Shown piece after piece: positions 63,268-64,000 of a stretch of 64,000 nt of DNA. A program made the translations under genes and the position numbers. Every line of letters starts with the position of its first letter. Position 1 is the stretch's first letter. The notes beneath the pieces were generated by a model, which was given only the letters and a program-made list of their open reading frames with translations, was not told where the DNA came from and ran no database searches. The stretch is from contig CAWEME010000035.1 in NCBI GenBank assembly GCA_963810055.1, forward strand, positions 124,001 to 188,000, read 5' to 3'. This DNA comes from REEB95 sp963810055. Its GTDB lineage: Bacteria > Pseudomonadota > Alphaproteobacteria > ATCC43930 > CGMCC-115725.

Positions 63268-64000
63268 GCTCGGTCTTGGGCACCAGCAGGCAGAGGCCGT
63301 TGCCGACCAGCACCGAGGCGGCCAGGAAATAAAACACCGAAATCAGGCCGAAACGGTCGGCGAGCATGCCGCCGATCAGCGGCGCCGCGGCCGACATCAC
63401 CGCCTGGACCGTGAACATGGCGCTGGTGATCGAGGCCAGCAGCGCCGGCGGCGAGCGGTCCATCTGCCAGGACTGGATCACCGGCCGCATCGCGTACATG
63501 AAGAAACCCAGCAACGAAATGCAGGCGACGTAGGTCGCCTGATTGGTGATGAAGGTCATCGCCACCACCATCACCGTCGTGCTGAACATGCCGGCGAGGA
63601 CGATGGGGCGCCGGCCGATGCGGTCGGAGACGATGCCGGCGATGGGCGTCGCCACCATGCCGCCCAGCTGCAACACCATCATGGTGACGCCCATGAGAAA
63701 GGGACTCATGCCCAGATCATGGGCGAGATAAAGCGGCAGGAAGGCCAGGAGACCGGCCTGGGTCATGGTGCGGCAGCCGGCCATGAGGAAAAAGCTCCAC
63801 TGCGCGCGGTCGGTCATCAGCTCGACCAGGCCTTTCCAATATTCCTTGGGCGGCGAGCGCTGGGGCGCGGCGGGATGAACGTCGTTGAACTTCAAGGTTA
63901 TCAGGATCAGCAGCGCGCAGACGATTCCGGGGATCGCGTTGATCTGCGCCGCGCTCTGCCAGGAGAAGCTCACCAGCAGCCAGCCGGCGGCGAGCGGGCC
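63257..64000 (-). CDS. MFS transporter, cut by window edge
   Basis: The visible part is the C-terminal 248 or so residues of a 12-helix carrier, still open at the right edge; the first methionine in view (63973) is internal. The second half has LYLAHDLGMSPFLMGVTMMVLQ and GIVSDRIGRRPIVLAGM (loop 8-9 motif). Its stop overlaps the CoA-transferase start. It probably imports or exports the acid handled by the two downstream CoA enzymes. Confidence 0.85.
   Translation of the reverse strand, partial: GPLAAGWLLVSFSWQSAAQINAIPGIVCALLILITLKFNDVHPAAPQRSPPKEYWKGLVELMTDRAQWSFFLMAGCRTMTQAGLLAFLPLYLAHDLGMSPFLMGVTMMVLQLGGMVATPIAGIVSDRIGRRPIVLAGMFSTTVMVVAMTFITNQATYVACISLLGFFMYAMRPVIQSWQMDRSPPALLASITSAMFTVQAVMSAAAPLIGGMLADRFGLISVFYFLAASVLVGNGLCLLVPKTEHGD

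Noticed and set aside
62146..63414. Long antisense open frame opposite the CaiB gene
   Set aside because: A shadow of a clear CoA-transferase; no domain features.
1..64000. CRISPR arrays, rRNA genes, replication origin
   Set aside because: No regularly spaced direct repeats, rRNA-like sequence or origin-type clusters were seen on either strand.

Overview
The window reads as a chromosome segment of a high-GC alphaproteobacterium, most likely Rhodospirillales-like. The evidence is the housekeeping run ppx-rlmE-guaB-rsmB-guaA, livHMGF-type transport genes, several CaiB/acyl-CoA dehydrogenase/enoyl-CoA hydratase modules, and DUF6455 and DUF1330 proteins. Seven genes carry single-base frameshifts that can be repaired by eye. 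Six of them are one extra base, so I suspect long-read sequencing errors rather than gene decay.

Layout. 1-3219: end of an operon of unknown proteins around a frameshifted alpha/beta hydrolase. 3220-4438: mostly non-coding, with a decayed gene and one copy of a 93-bp repeat. 4439-34063: a large catabolic locus. It holds a double-Rieske ring oxygenase with its small subunit, a gamma-glutamyltransferase-like acylase and an isochorismatase-like amidohydrolase; DUF2848; a PreA-like flavin/Fe-S reductase, cupin, amidase, two acyl-CoA dehydrogenases and a hydratase; two sets of 2-oxoacid:ferredoxin oxidoreductase subunits; a MarR regulator, thiolase and 7Fe-type ferredoxin; a NapH/CcoG-like membrane Fe-S protein; an MFS carrier; and a CaiB CoA-transferase. 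9000-12400 also holds a transposase remnant, another copy of the repeat, a DUF6455 gene behind an FNR-like box, a 38-residue membrane peptide, a GNAT enzyme and a broken substrate-binding protein. 34286-39294: a lower-GC mobile island with unknown genes, a truncated ParB/DNA-methyltransferase fused to a truncated DUF2924 gene, and a large serine recombinase, followed by tRNA-Gln. 39692-45899: the housekeeping run. 46010-64000: accessory metabolism, comprising duplicated secreted isochorismatase-like proteins, CDGSH protein, acyl-CoA enzymes, a Liv-type ABC transporter without a binding protein, dehydrogenases, a cyclase, MsrA, an M28 peptidase, a signal-peptide-bearing spermidine-synthase-like protein and an MFS gene cut by the window edge.

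The main discovery is a shared palindrome, consensus TCAGTATACTGA with core AGTATACT. It overlaps or abuts the sigma70-like -10 box in front of seven genes or operons between 9.0 and 31.4 kb: ring oxygenase, ABM-like protein, DUF2848, PreA-like operon, oxidoreductase operon, ferredoxin (probably with thiolase and marR), and MFS carrier. This looks like one regulon, probably repressed by the MarR protein at 26873-27451. My working model is uptake of an aromatic or N-heterocyclic acid, ring oxygenation and/or PreA-type reduction, hydrolysis of amide intermediates, then CoA-linked beta-oxidation. The oxoacid oxidoreductases would supply reduced ferredoxin to enzymes that lack their usual reductases. 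The substrate cannot be read from the sequence.
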